This document shows, piece after piece, positions 42,182 to 50,903 of a DNA stretch of 64,000 bases. Numbering within the stretch: the first letter of the stretch is position 1; each line of letters begins with the position of its first letter. The position numbers and the translations under genes were made by a program. The stretch lies in assembly GCF_039530225.1 (NCBI RefSeq), contig NZ_BAAAOH010000001.1:930001-994000 (forward strand). The letters run 5' to 3'. Under the pieces are notes generated by a model that was not told the origin of the DNA, ran no database searches, and saw only the letters and a program-made list of their open reading frames with translations. This DNA is from Microbacterium pumilum. Lineage in GTDB: Bacteria > Actinomycetota > Actinomycetes > Actinomycetales > Microbacteriaceae.

Positions 42182-45100
42182 TCAGGGCAGTGCGGGCAGG
42201 GGGCGGGTGACGGTCGCCACGAAGGCGCCGATGTTGTCACCGACGCCGGAATCGTTCGGACCGAACTCGAGGGCGCCGTCGGCCGGACACGTGATCGAGA
42301 CCGACGATCCCGCAGCGAACGGGTCGCCCTCTCCGACTCTCGCGATCAGGCCACGGTGGGACGCCGTCGTGAGGACGTTCCCAGGTTGCATCGTCCCGTC
42401 CGCCTTGGCCTGAACACCATCCGGACCGGCATCCTGTTCGACCGTCGCGCCCTCGAAGGTGACGATGCCGGTTGCGCTCACGCGATACGAATCACCGGTC
42501 ACGCACGTGATGCCGGTCGGCGTCCACGCGACCGTGCCGGGCACCTCGATGGTCCTGGCGGCGAGGCTCGCAGCGTCGACATCCGGGCGGGTCGTGACCA
42601 CCACGTCGAAGCTCCCCGTGTTGTTGTCGAGACCGTCGTCGTTGATGCCGAGTTCGAGTCCATCCTCCGTGTCAGGGCAGATCACAGTGCGCTCGCTGCC
42701 GATGAAGAAGGGATCGCCGCTGCCGAGTCGCCCGAGCAGAGCCGCATGCTGGACGTCAGCCAGGACGTTCGAATCGAGGAACGCGGACGTCCAGCCATTC
42801 GGCCCGTTGGTGACTCCCTCGCCGGGGACGACCGATCCAGTCGCGGCCACGTCGATCACGAGACCGGGCGCGCAGTCGACCCCGGACTCGGTCCAATCCA
42901 CCGCTGCCGGTACCGCGACCGGGATACTGGTCGGCGTCGGCGCGACGGACGTCTCGGATACCTGCGGTTTCGCTGTCGCACCGGACCCGTGGTTTCCGGC
43001 ACCCGCGTTGACGAGGACGATCGCCACCACCGCCCCGGCGGCGAGCAGGACTGCTCCGCCCACTGCCGACAGCACCAGGATTCGCCGGCGGCGTGCGTCG
43101 CCCCCGACCGGCGGTGCGCCGCCGGCCGGGGGCTCGCCTCCGGACAGTGCAGGCGGTGCGGGCGGTGAGGTCGGCGGGGTTGCGACGCCGGCGATCGGCG
43201 CTTCGGTGGCGATGCCGACCGAGGAGGCCGCGGCCGGACCGACCTGGGTGTGTCCGCGTGCCTCGGGCTCGGCCGTCGCAGCATCGGCCGCGGCGGGGAG
43301 GGTCGCCGTCGGTTCGGATGCTCCGGCTGCAGGTTCGGCTTCGGGTGTCGTGGCGTCGACGGTGGCGGGCTCGCCTGGGCTCGGCTCGGGTGTCGACGCC
43401 TCGACAGGTGCGGGCTGCGCTGAGGTCCCTTCGGCCTCGGTCGACTCGGGCGCAGCCGGCTCGGCCGGGCTCGGCTCGGCCACGGTGGGTTCAGGCACTT
43501 CGGGTTCGACCGGAACCGACCCGACCGGGCTCGGCTCAGGTGTGGTGACCTCCACTGGTGCGGATTCGACTTCGACCGGGCTCGGTTCGGGCGCGGTGAC
43601 CTCGACGGGCGCGGACTCGAGTTCGACCGGCTCGGATGTGGCACCGACGGCCACCGCGAGGGCCTCCGCCGAGGTCGGCCCGAATGCTGTGGGCTCTGGT
43701 GGGGCCGGCTCAACGGAGATGGGCCCGAATGCGCTCGGCTCGGCTGAGACTGGTTCGACGGGAGTCGGCCCGAACGCCGCCGGCTCGGCTGTGACCGGCC
43801 CATCCGGGGTGGGCCCGAACGCGGACCGCTCGACTGACGGTGGTGGCACCGGCGGAGGCTCGACCGCCGACTCGCCCACCGGAGGCTCGACGGCCGACTC
43901 GCCCACCGGAGGCTCGACCAACGCGGGCTCGACCGGAACCGGTTCGACCACGGCTGGCACAGCACCGGGCGGAGGGACCGGTGGCGCGGCGGTCGGCCGG
44001 GCGGCAGGGTCGGGCACCGCGGAGGCGAACGCGGCGGCCCCGACCGTCGTCGGCGCGACGGCAGAGGGCTCGGCCGACCGGGTCGGGATCGCTGCTGACG
44101 GATCCAGCAGGCTCGTGTCGTCGCCACCGAGGTAGAGCACCGGGGTGATCCACTCGAGGGTGTCGCGGGTGATCCCGAGGATCCCGATGCGACCGCTCCG
44201 AACGGCTTCGTCGATGCGGCGGCCCGACGCGAGTGCGATGTAGAAGCTGCGTGCGAAAGCGAGGGCCGCGTAGTCGCTCACCGCGAACTGCATCGCGACG
44301 ACGGCATTGATGCCGCTGTGGACGAGAGTCGCAGCGGTTCCGGCGAACAGATCCGACGTGCCCGTCGAGCCCGATTGGCAGGAGTTCAGCACGACGAGAC
44401 GGGGCGCGCTGCTCGCCTCGTTGAGCAGATCCGCGAGACTGCTCGCTGAAACGAAGTCGGCACGGCCGTCTCGCCCCACGAGCGCGATGAGTCCCTCGTC
44501 GGCCGCATCGTCGTATCCCCCATGGCCGATGAAGTGGAGCACGTGCCACTGCCCTGTCAGCAGCTCGCTGTGGAGTCCGCCCCACGAGGTGTCGGCGAGC
44601 CAGACGAGTTCGACGCTTCCGTCTTCGAGGTGGGCTGCGAGAGCCGACTCGAGTCGCTGCTTCTCGGCCTCGACGTCGAGTGCCTCCAGGCCTCGCGGTG
44701 ACGAAACCATTCCGAGGATGCGAAGCGGCGCGCCCACCGGCGAGAGTTTCCCGGCGTAGGGCGATGAGACCCGCCTGACGAGCGGCTCCTTGCGGCTGAC
44801 ATACCGCCCGGCCTCCGAGTCGTAGAGCGCCTCCCAGGGCAGCGCCGCGAGCCGGGGCGCAGTCAGCCGCAGCGTCAGCTGAGGCGTCAGACCGCGCTCC
44901 GCCGCGACCGCGCTGCTCGCTCGATAGACCTCGCCGATCCTGCCGGTGAAGACGGCGTCGAAGAGGCGGACCCCGATGCTCTGCACCGCCGATTCACGGA
45001 TCGACATCACGCGCCGTGCCGACACGGATGAGGCGAGGATGCTCGATTCGATCTGCGGCAGGCTGTCCAAGACATCGTCGATGTCGAGCGAGATCGTCGC

Positions 45101-45196
45101 GGACGGTTCGCCGCCCGCGATCGACTTCACGACGTGCACGGAGTAGGTGCCTGGTGTCGGTCCGGCACCGAGCTCCAGTTCGATGACCGCGCTCAT
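42182..45196 (-). CDS. membrane-anchored CHAT (caspase-like) protein with two PA-IL-like lectin domains
   Basis: 1004 aa. Residues ~155-355: CHAT protease with the His/Cys dyad H225 (HFIGHGG) and C273 (VVLNSCQSG); ~1-150 is a leader region common to CHAT proteins. Residues ~370-700: Pro/Glu/Ala-rich linker with a 15-residue repeat (AFGPTP, Phe at 460, 475, 490, 505) and a 17-residue repeat (SAPVEVT, 528 and 545). Residues 702-705 are RRRR, then one membrane helix (706-730). Residues ~763-870 and ~884-998 are two PA-IL/LecA-like beta-sandwiches: LGINDDGLDNNTGSF and NDSGVGDNIGAF match the calcium loop, and each has one Cys pair (C775/C840, C898/C970). Topology should be protease inside, lectins outside. 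Precedes the Trypco1 gene. Confidence 0.8.
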   Translation of the reverse strand: MSAVIELELGAGPTPGTYSVHVVKSIAGGEPSATISLDIDDVLDSLPQIESSILASSVSARRVMSIRESAVQSIGVRLFDAVFTGRIGEVYRASSAVAAERGLTPQLTLRLTAPRLAALPWEALYDSEAGRYVSRKEPLVRRVSSPYAGKLSPVGAPLRILGMVSSPRGLEALDVEAEKQRLESALAAHLEDGSVELVWLADTSWGGLHSELLTGQWHVLHFIGHGGYDDAADEGLIALVGRDGRADFVSASSLADLLNEASSAPRLVVLNSCQSGSTGTSDLFAGTAATLVHSGINAVVAMQFAVSDYAALAFARSFYIALASGRRIDEAVRSGRIGILGITRDTLEWITPVLYLGGDDTSLLDPSAAIPTRSAEPSAVAPTTVGAAAFASAVPDPAARPTAAPPVPPPGAVPAVVEPVPVEPALVEPPVGESAVEPPVGESAVEPPPVPPPSVERSAFGPTPDGPVTAEPAAFGPTPVEPVSAEPSAFGPISVEPAPPEPTAFGPTSAEALAVAVGATSEPVELESAPVEVTAPEPSPVEVESAPVEVTTPEPSPVGSVPVEPEVPEPTVAEPSPAEPAAPESTEAEGTSAQPAPVEASTPEPSPGEPATVDATTPEAEPAAGASEPTATLPAAADAATAEPEARGHTQVGPAAASSVGIATEAPIAGVATPPTSPPAPPALSGGEPPAGGAPPVGGDARRRRILVLSAVGGAVLLAAGAVVAIVLVNAGAGNHGSGATAKPQVSETSVAPTPTSIPVAVPAAVDWTESGVDCAPGLVIDVAATGSVVPGEGVTNGPNGWTSAFLDSNVLADVQHAALLGRLGSGDPFFIGSERTVICPDTEDGLELGINDDGLDNNTGSFDVVVTTRPDVDAASLAARTIEVPGTVAWTPTGITCVTGDSYRVSATGIVTFEGATVEQDAGPDGVQAKADGTMQPGNVLTTASHRGLIARVGEGDPFAAGSSVSITCPADGALEFGPNDSGVGDNIGAFVATVTRPLPALP

Positions 45197-45283
45197 GAGC
45201 CCCCTCTACACGATGATGGCACTCAACGATCGGTGCGTGAAGCCTGGCTGCGCACCTGCGGCGGTCCCCTGTGGTCGATCAGC

Positions 45284-46555
45284 TCACTGCTCGACGACGC
45301 GCTCGGCGATGTCGGTGCGGTGCTGCCCGCCCTCGAGGGTGATCTCCGCGAGGGCGCGGTACGTCCGGTCGCGGGCTTGGGCGAACGTCGTGCCGAGTCC
45401 GACGACGTTCAGCACGCGACCGCCGGTCGCGATCAGGCCATCACCACTGACCTCCGTCGCCGCATGGGCGACGTGCACTCCCTCGACGGCGGCTGCGGCA
45501 TCCAGCCCACCGATCCGACGCCCGGTGATGGGCGCCTGCGGGTAGCCCTCGCTGGCGAGGACGACGGTCACGGCGACAGCATCGGCGAACGCGGGGCGCG
45601 GCAGATCCTCGAGATTCCCGGATGCCGCAGCCAGCAGCAGCTCGGACAGCGGATCGACGAGCCTGGGCAGCACGACCTGGGTCTCAGGATCACCGAATCG
45701 CGCGTTGAACTCGATGACCTTGACGCCCTGCTCGGTCAGGATGAGCCCCGCGTACAGCAGGCCGATGAACGGCGTGCCCTCTTGATCGAGTCGGCGGATG
45801 ACGGGCTCGGCGACTTCTCGTGTCACGAGGTCGACGAACTCTTCCTCGCCGCCGAATCGCTCGCTGAGCCACGGTAGCGGCGAGTACGCGCCCATCCCGC
45901 CGGTGTTGGGTCCCTCGTCGCCGTCGCCGAGCCGCTTGTAGTCCTGCGCGGGGGCGAGGGGGAGCACATGGTCGCCGTCGCTCAGGAAGAAGAGCGAGAC
46001 CTCCGGCCCGTCGAGGAACTCCTCGACGAGCACTGATCCGGCCGGCAGGTACGCATCGGCGTGGCCGAGCGCTGCCTCCCGGTCGGTGGTGACGATGACG
46101 CCCTTGCCGGCCGCGAGTCCGTCGGCCTTCACCACATACGGTGCGCCGAGGTCATCGAGCGCTGACGCGACGGCGGCTCGGGTCGCGGCGCGAACCGCGC
46201 GACCGGTGGGCACGCCTGCGGCATCCATGATCCGCTTCGCGAAGGACTTGGATCCCTCGAGTCGCGCAGCGGCGCGCCCCGGACCGAAGACGGGGATGCC
46301 CCGCGACCGGAGCGCATCCGCGACGCCCGCGACGAGTGGAGCCTCTGGACCGATCACCACGAGGTCGATCGCGTGCTCGTTCGCGAAGACCGTGACCGCG
46401 GCGGGATCGTTCGGATCGATCCCGATGATGCTCGCGTCTCGTGCGATGCCGGCGTTGCCGGGCGCCGCGAAGACCTCGTGCACGGTGTCCTCCGAGCGCA
46501 GGGCGAGGATGATGGCGTGCTCGCGCGCGCCCGAGCCGAGGACCAGGATCTTCAC
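45284..46555 (-). CDS. purD: phosphoribosylamine-glycine ligase (GARS)
   Basis: 423-aa ATP-grasp enzyme of purine synthesis. N-terminal VLGSGAREHAI, phosphate/glycine-site GPNTGGMGAYSP and FNARFGDPETQ are diagnostic. GTG at 46555, 7 nt from TAGGCT. The CHAT gene follows 87 bp downstream in the same direction, so read-through is possible. Confidence 0.96.
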   Translation of the reverse strand: MKILVLGSGAREHAIILALRSEDTVHEVFAAPGNAGIARDASIIGIDPNDPAAVTVFANEHAIDLVVIGPEAPLVAGVADALRSRGIPVFGPGRAAARLEGSKSFAKRIMDAAGVPTGRAVRAATRAAVASALDDLGAPYVVKADGLAAGKGVIVTTDREAALGHADAYLPAGSVLVEEFLDGPEVSLFFLSDGDHVLPLAPAQDYKRLGDGDEGPNTGGMGAYSPLPWLSERFGGEEEFVDLVTREVAEPVIRRLDQEGTPFIGLLYAGLILTEQGVKVIEFNARFGDPETQVVLPRLVDPLSELLLAAASGNLEDLPRPAFADAVAVTVVLASEGYPQAPITGRRIGGLDAAAAVEGVHVAHAATEVSGDGLIATGGRVLNVVGLGTTFAQARDRTYRALAEITLEGGQHRTDIAERVVEQ

Positions 46556-46561
46556 CCGGCC

Positions 46562-46567
46562 AGCCTA
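46562..46567 (-). promoter_or_regulatory. -10 element of purD
   Basis: TAGGCT ending 7 nt before the GTG start; no Shine-Dalgarno. Confidence 0.55.
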
Positions 46568-46607
46568 TCCAGCACGGTGCGCCCGCACCGGCGGGGGATG
46601 ACCGGGT

Positions 46608-46613
46608 TACCGT
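46608..46613 (+). promoter_or_regulatory. -10 element, sterol-carrier-family gene
   Basis: TACCGT ending 7 nt before the ATG at 46620; leaderless arrangement. Confidence 0.5.
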
Positions 46614-46619
46614 GGAGCC

Positions 46620-46979
46620 ATGCCCCGCAGGATCTCGACCGACGCCGGTCGCGCCGCGCTCGCGGCGGTGCGCGCCGCAGCGGGCGCTCCGGAGCGCGGC
46701 GATCTCGCGACCTCGGTCCGCTACCTGTTGGAGCTGCTCGCAGAGAAGGCTCCCGGTCACAGCGTCGAGGTGCGGGTTCCGCCGTTCGGCGCTGTGCAGG
46801 TCGTCGAGGGTCCGCGTCACACCCGAGGCACACCGCCGAACGTCGTCGAGACCGACCCCGAGACGTGGATCGCCCTGGCGCTCGGTGACGAGGAATGGGC
46901 GGATGCCGCATCCGCCGGCCGGATCCTCGCTTCGGGCACCCGCGCCGATGTCTCCAGCCTGCTGCCGTTGCGGCCGTGA
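46620..46979 (+). CDS. sterol-carrier-family small protein
   Basis: 119-aa soluble protein of the actinobacterial sterol carrier (SCP2-like) family, usually found near purD or purF. The C-terminal half [19 protein letters not shown] is the recognisable part. Function unknown. Divergent from purD. Confidence 0.7.
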   Translation: MPRRISTDAGRAALAAVRAAAGAPERGDLATSVRYLLELLAEKAPGHSVEVRVPPFGAVQVVEGPRHTRGTPPNVVETDPETWIALALGDEEWADAASAGRILASGTRADVSSLLPLRP

Positions 46980-47018
46980 ATCGAGCGAGAAGCCGGCACC
47001 GCCCGCGCCGGACGGTGG

Positions 47019-47024
47019 GACAAT
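47019..47024 (+). promoter_or_regulatory. -10 element, 47031 gene
   Basis: GACAAT ending 7 nt before the ATG at 47031; leaderless arrangement. Confidence 0.4.
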
Positions 47025-47030
47025 GGAGCC

Positions 47031-47351
47031 ATGGGCCCGCACATCGATGATCACGTCGAGAGGGTGCGCGTGCGTCGCGCGCCGAAGTTCTCCGTCTTCC
47101 TGCTCGTCGGAGCGGGGCTCGGCATCATCGTCGCCCTGATCCTGACCTTGGCCTTCAGCGGCACGGACGGCATCAGCCCCAACACCGGCCTCATCTACTC
47201 GCAGGGTCAGGTGTTCGGCTTCCTGGCGCTCATCTGCATCGCCGTCGGACTGGCGGTCGGCGGGATCGTCGCGCTGATCTTCGACCGCCGCTCATCGCGT
47301 CACACGCGTGAAGTGATCGTCGACCATCTGAGGGTGCACCCCGAGGACTGA
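47031..47351 (+). CDS. two-helix membrane protein
   Basis: 106 aa with two hydrophobic segments (~22-44 and ~60-84) between charged ends (RVRVRRAPK, FDRRSSRHTRE). No known family. Conserved-looking placement in the purD-purM region. Confidence 0.65.
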   Translation: MGPHIDDHVERVRVRRAPKFSVFLLVGAGLGIIVALILTLAFSGTDGISPNTGLIYSQGQVFGFLALICIAVGLAVGGIVALIFDRRSSRHTREVIVDHLRVHPED

Positions 47352-47379
47352 GCCCCTCGTCGCGCCGATTCGGCGACGG

Positions 47380-47994
47380 TCACGCCAGTTCGGCGATGAT
47401 GGGGTGGATCGCGGCGTCGAAGGCGACGACATCCCCCCGCAGGCCATCGGTCACGGCGACCGTGAGTGAACCGATCCACCACACCCCTCGCTGACTGAGG
47501 GGCAGCACCTGCACGTTGAGCTCGAACGAGTGCGCGCGCCGGCCCACCTGGCGTTCGTGCTCGGCGATCGCACTCGCGTACGCGCGGTACGCGGTGCCCG
47601 AGCCGGCATCGCGCCGATAGCGGGCGTGCGCGGACTGGGCGAATGCGAGCGCCTCCGGCGCGTGGGGGACGATGGCGCTCCGCAGCGCGTCGGCACCTTC
47701 GGTCGGAAGTGCGAGGAGCGTCTCGTATCCGTCGACGAGATCGAGCGGCACGGGCGACGGGTGCGCTTGCGGCTCGACCGTCATGGCCCAGTACTCGCGC
47801 CACTGGCGCTCGAGGAGAGCCTGAGCGTCTTCGTTGCGATCGTTCGCGCGAGGCGGGATGCCGCGCAGGTGCGGAAGTTCGTCGGGCGAGCGGATGCCGA
47901 GCACCTGCCGCAGGAACAGCGCGAGCAGGACGGGCTGACTCGCATCCTCGCGGATCAGCCACTCCGGAGAGCCCGTGCCTCCCATGCCGCCCAT
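47380..47994 (-). CDS. conserved hypothetical protein
   Basis: 204-aa soluble protein with no recognised domain. The N-terminal half is helical (PVLLALFLRQVLGI), the C-terminal half ends in a beta-rich segment (VWWIGSLTVAVTDGL). The ATG at 47994 is 7 nt from TAGAAT (48006-48001), a good leaderless start. No function is proposed. Confidence 0.65.
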   Translation of the reverse strand: MGGMGGTGSPEWLIREDASQPVLLALFLRQVLGIRSPDELPHLRGIPPRANDRNEDAQALLERQWREYWAMTVEPQAHPSPVPLDLVDGYETLLALPTEGADALRSAIVPHAPEALAFAQSAHARYRRDAGSGTAYRAYASAIAEHERQVGRRAHSFELNVQVLPLSQRGVWWIGSLTVAVTDGLRGDVVAFDAAIHPIIAELA

Positions 47995-48000
47995 GACCCC

Positions 48001-48006
48001 ATTCTA
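48001..48006 (-). promoter_or_regulatory. -10 element, 47994 gene
   Basis: TAGAAT on the minus strand, ending 7 nt before the ATG. Confidence 0.5.
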
Positions 48007-48137
48007 GAACCGCGGTCCGACGTCGTCTCCGGCATCTTCACGCCGCTGACGCCCGCCATCGACGTCGAGCGCCGGCATCGACGCCGACACCGGGCGCTTG
48101 CCGCGCGGGTCTCGGTGGAGCCCCCAGGTCTCGACAG

Positions 48138-48163
48138 AATGCCGCGGACCAATGCCGCGGACC
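48138..48163. repeat. 13-bp direct repeat
   Basis: AATGCCGCGGACC occurs twice back to back (48138-48150, 48151-48163), followed by a partial GGCCGCGG, in the region before purM. No function is evident. Confidence 0.6.
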
Positions 48164-48210
48164 AGGGCCGCGGTCTCGGCCGCTCGGCGTCCGCCCAGGA
48201 ATGCCGCCGG

Positions 48211-48216
48211 TAGGCT
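48211..48216 (+). promoter_or_regulatory. -10 element of purM
   Basis: TAGGCT ending 7 nt before the purM GTG (48223); leaderless arrangement. Confidence 0.55.
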
Positions 48217-48222
48217 GGAGCC

Positions 48223-49395
48223 GTGGCTTCCCCCTCTCGCGACGCCCCCGTGAATCCCTATGCCGAAGCCGGCGTCGATACGGCTGCAGGCGACCTCGCG
48301 GTAGAGCTCATGAAGTCCGCCGTCCGCCGCACCCACGGCCCCGAGGTCATGGGTGGAGTAGGCGGGTTCGCGGGACTGTTCGACGCCTCGGCGCTTCGCG
48401 CGTACGCCAAACCCCTGCTCGCGACGAGCACGGACGGCGTCGGCACGAAGGTCGCAATCGCCCAGGCGATCGACAAGCACGACACGATCGGGCTCGACCT
48501 GGTCGGGATGGTCGTCGACGACATCGTCGTGGTCGGTGCGAGACCGCTCTTCATGACCGACTACATCGCGTGCGGCAAGGTCTTCCCCGAGCGCATCGCA
48601 GACATCGTGCGCGGCATCGCCGCCGGCTGCGCCGAGACCGGCACCGCGCTCGTGGGCGGCGAGACCGCGGAGCACCCCGGCCTCCTCGGCATCAACGACT
48701 ACGACGTGGCGGGCGCGGCGACAGGGGTCGTCGAAGCCGACGGACTGCTCGGGGCCGACCGCGTCAGCGAAGGCGACGTGGTGCTGGCGCTCGCCTCGAG
48801 CGGGCTGCATTCGAACGGCTACTCGCTCGTCCGCCACATCGTGGCGCGGGCCGGCATCCAGTACGGCGACAACGCGCCCGACCTCGGCACGACGTGGGGC
48901 GAGGCCCTGCTCGAACCGACGCGTCTCTACACCCAGCCGCTGCTGCGCCTCATCACCGAATCCAAGGGCGCCGTGCAGGCGCTCAGCCATGTCACCGGCG
49001 GTGGCATCGCTGCCAACCTCGCGCGCGTTCTGCCGCAGGACACCTGGGTGGATGTCGACCGGTCGACCTGGTCACCGCCTCCGGTCTTCCGCGTGCTGGC
49101 CGATCTCGGCGGACTCGACCTCACCTCGACGGAGGGCACCTGGAATCTCGGTATCGGGTTCCTTGCCGTGGTCGCCGCCGACAAGGCGGCAGCCGCGGCA
49201 TCCGCTCTGTCTGCCGACGGGATCGCCGCGTGGCAGGTCGGGGTCGTCCGCAGCGGCGATCGGCCGGAAGGCGACTTCGAACAGGGGGCGAAGGGCGTCG
49301 ATGGCGGCGCTGTGCGTCTGGTCGGCGCGTACTCGGACGGCTCGTACTCCAACCGCTCGGACTCTAACGGCACAGCCGCGGACGGAGCGAAGTAA
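48223..49395 (+). CDS. purM: AIR synthase
   Basis: 390-aa cyclo-ligase that makes AIR from FGAM. Diagnostic segments: YAEAGVDTAAGDLAV, LLATSTDGVGTKVAIA, DDIVVVGARPLFMTDY and HVTGGGIAANLARVL. The last ~25 residues are a low-complexity Ser/Asn/Asp/Gly tail (SDGSYSNRSDSNGT) not needed for the fold. Five bp before purF, so the two are an operon. Confidence 0.95.
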   Translation: MASPSRDAPVNPYAEAGVDTAAGDLAVELMKSAVRRTHGPEVMGGVGGFAGLFDASALRAYAKPLLATSTDGVGTKVAIAQAIDKHDTIGLDLVGMVVDDIVVVGARPLFMTDYIACGKVFPERIADIVRGIAAGCAETGTALVGGETAEHPGLLGINDYDVAGAATGVVEADGLLGADRVSEGDVVLALASSGLHSNGYSLVRHIVARAGIQYGDNAPDLGTTWGEALLEPTRLYTQPLLRLITESKGAVQALSHVTGGGIAANLARVLPQDTWVDVDRSTWSPPPVFRVLADLGGLDLTSTEGTWNLGIGFLAVVAADKAAAAASALSADGIAAWQVGVVRSGDRPEGDFEQGAKGVDGGAVRLVGAYSDGSYSNRSDSNGTAADGAK

Positions 49396-49400
49396 CACCC

Positions 49401-50861
49401 ATGTGCGGAATCGTCGGGATGGTCGGCCGCGGCGCAGCCAATCAGGAGGTCTACGACTCGCTGCTGCTGCTGCAGCACCGCGGACAGGATTCGACCGGGA
49501 TCGCGACGGCCGAGCGAAGCGGCGTGTTCCACATCGCCAAGGCGAAGGGGCAGGTGCGCGAGGCGTTCCGCACCCGTGACATGCGGTCGCTGCTCGGAGA
49601 GATCGGGCTCGGCCATGTCCGCTACGCGACGAAGGGCACGGCGTCCAGTGAAGAAGAGGCGCAGCCCTTCTACGTCAATGCCCCGTACGGCATCGTCCTC
49701 GTCCACAACGGCAACCTCACGAACACCCGCGAGCTGACCGACGAGCTCTTCCACAAGGACCGCCGGCACCTCAATACGAGCTCCGACACCGAGCTGCTCG
49801 TGAACGTGCTCGCCAACGAACTGCAGGCATCCATCTCGGGTGTCGACCTCAAGCCCGAGCAGCTATTCCAGGCGGTCTCGCGCGTGCACGAGCGCGTCGA
49901 GGGATCGTATGCCGCCATCGCGCTCATCGCCGGCTACGGCCTGCTCGCCTTCCGCGACCCGTTCGGCATCCGCCCGCTGATCCTCGGCACCCGCAAGGCG
50001 GATGACGGCTCGTACGAGTGGATCGTCACCTCCGAGTCACTCGTGCTCGAGAACGGCGAGTTCGAGGTCGTCCGCGACGTCATGCCGGGTGAGGCCATCT
50101 TCATCGACCTCGACGGGCACCTGCACACGCAGCAGTGCGCGGCCGACCCGAAGCTCGTGCCGTGCTCGTTCGAGTACGTGTACCTCGCCCGACCCGACTC
50201 GATCATGAACGGCATCTCGGTCTACGAGGCGCGGCTGCGCCTCGGCGAGCGGCTCGCCGACACCATCGCGAAGTACACGCCCAAGGGCACGATCGACGTC
50301 GTCATGCCCATCCCGGACTCGTCGCGCCCCGCCGCGATGCAGGTCGCGCGAAAGCTCGGCCTCGAGTACCGCGAGGGCTTCTACAAGAACCGCTACATCG
50401 GCCGGACGTTCATCATGCCCGGCCAGGCGGTGCGCAAGAAGAGCGTGCGGCAGAAGCTCAACGCGATGTCGAGTGAGTTCAAGGGCAAGAACGTGCTCCT
50501 GATCGACGACTCGATCGTGCGCGGTACGACGTCTAAAGAGATCATCCAGATGGCGCGGGATGCCGGTGCCAAATCCGTCACGTTCGCCAGCGCCGCGCCG
50601 CCCGTGCGCTACCCGCACGTGTACGGCATCAACATGCCCTCACGCCAGGAGCTCGTCGCGCACGGCCGGACGATCCCCGAGATCGCCGAGGAGCTCGGCG
50701 CGGACTACATGGTCTACCAGGAGGTCGAAGACCTCAAGGCCGCGATCCTCGAGGGCTCGGATGTCGAGGACCTCGACATGAGCTGCTTCGACGGCCGGTA
50801 CATCACCGGCACCGTGTCGGAGGAGTACCTCGCCTGGGTCGAGGGCTCCCAGGAGTCCTGA
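49401..50861 (+). CDS. purF: amidophosphoribosyltransferase
   Basis: 486-aa enzyme of the first committed purine step. The N-terminal nucleophile Cys is CGIVGM directly after Met; no propeptide is present. The PRPP loop is VLLIDDSIVRGTT. Length and motifs are typical. It is read from the purM transcript. Confidence 0.96.
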   Translation: MCGIVGMVGRGAANQEVYDSLLLLQHRGQDSTGIATAERSGVFHIAKAKGQVREAFRTRDMRSLLGEIGLGHVRYATKGTASSEEEAQPFYVNAPYGIVLVHNGNLTNTRELTDELFHKDRRHLNTSSDTELLVNVLANELQASISGVDLKPEQLFQAVSRVHERVEGSYAAIALIAGYGLLAFRDPFGIRPLILGTRKADDGSYEWIVTSESLVLENGEFEVVRDVMPGEAIFIDLDGHLHTQQCAADPKLVPCSFEYVYLARPDSIMNGISVYEARLRLGERLADTIAKYTPKGTIDVVMPIPDSSRPAAMQVARKLGLEYREGFYKNRYIGRTFIMPGQAVRKKSVRQKLNAMSSEFKGKNVLLIDDSIVRGTTSKEIIQMARDAGAKSVTFASAAPPVRYPHVYGINMPSRQELVAHGRTIPEIAEELGADYMVYQEVEDLKAAILEGSDVEDLDMSCFDGRYITGTVSEEYLAWVEGSQES

Positions 50862-50891
50862 CCCTCGACGACCGGATCGGTCCCCACCACC

Positions 50892-50897
50892 TAGGCT
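50892..50897 (+). promoter_or_regulatory. -10 element, MFS 50904 gene
   Basis: TAGGCT ending 7 nt before the GTG at 50904; leaderless arrangement. Confidence 0.55.
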
Positions 50898-50903
50898 GAG
50901 TCG

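Noticed and set aside
42459..44135. 558-codon plus-strand open frame opposite the CHAT gene
   Set aside because: It is low-complexity Ser/Gly/Thr sequence mirroring the repetitive linker codons; the minus strand has clear domains.
42182..45196. Type III-E CRISPR (Craspase) or gasdermin-type CHAT system
   Set aside because: There is no Cas7-11, gasdermin-like or TPR partner; the neighbour is a Trypco1-type protein and the CHAT chain is membrane-anchored.
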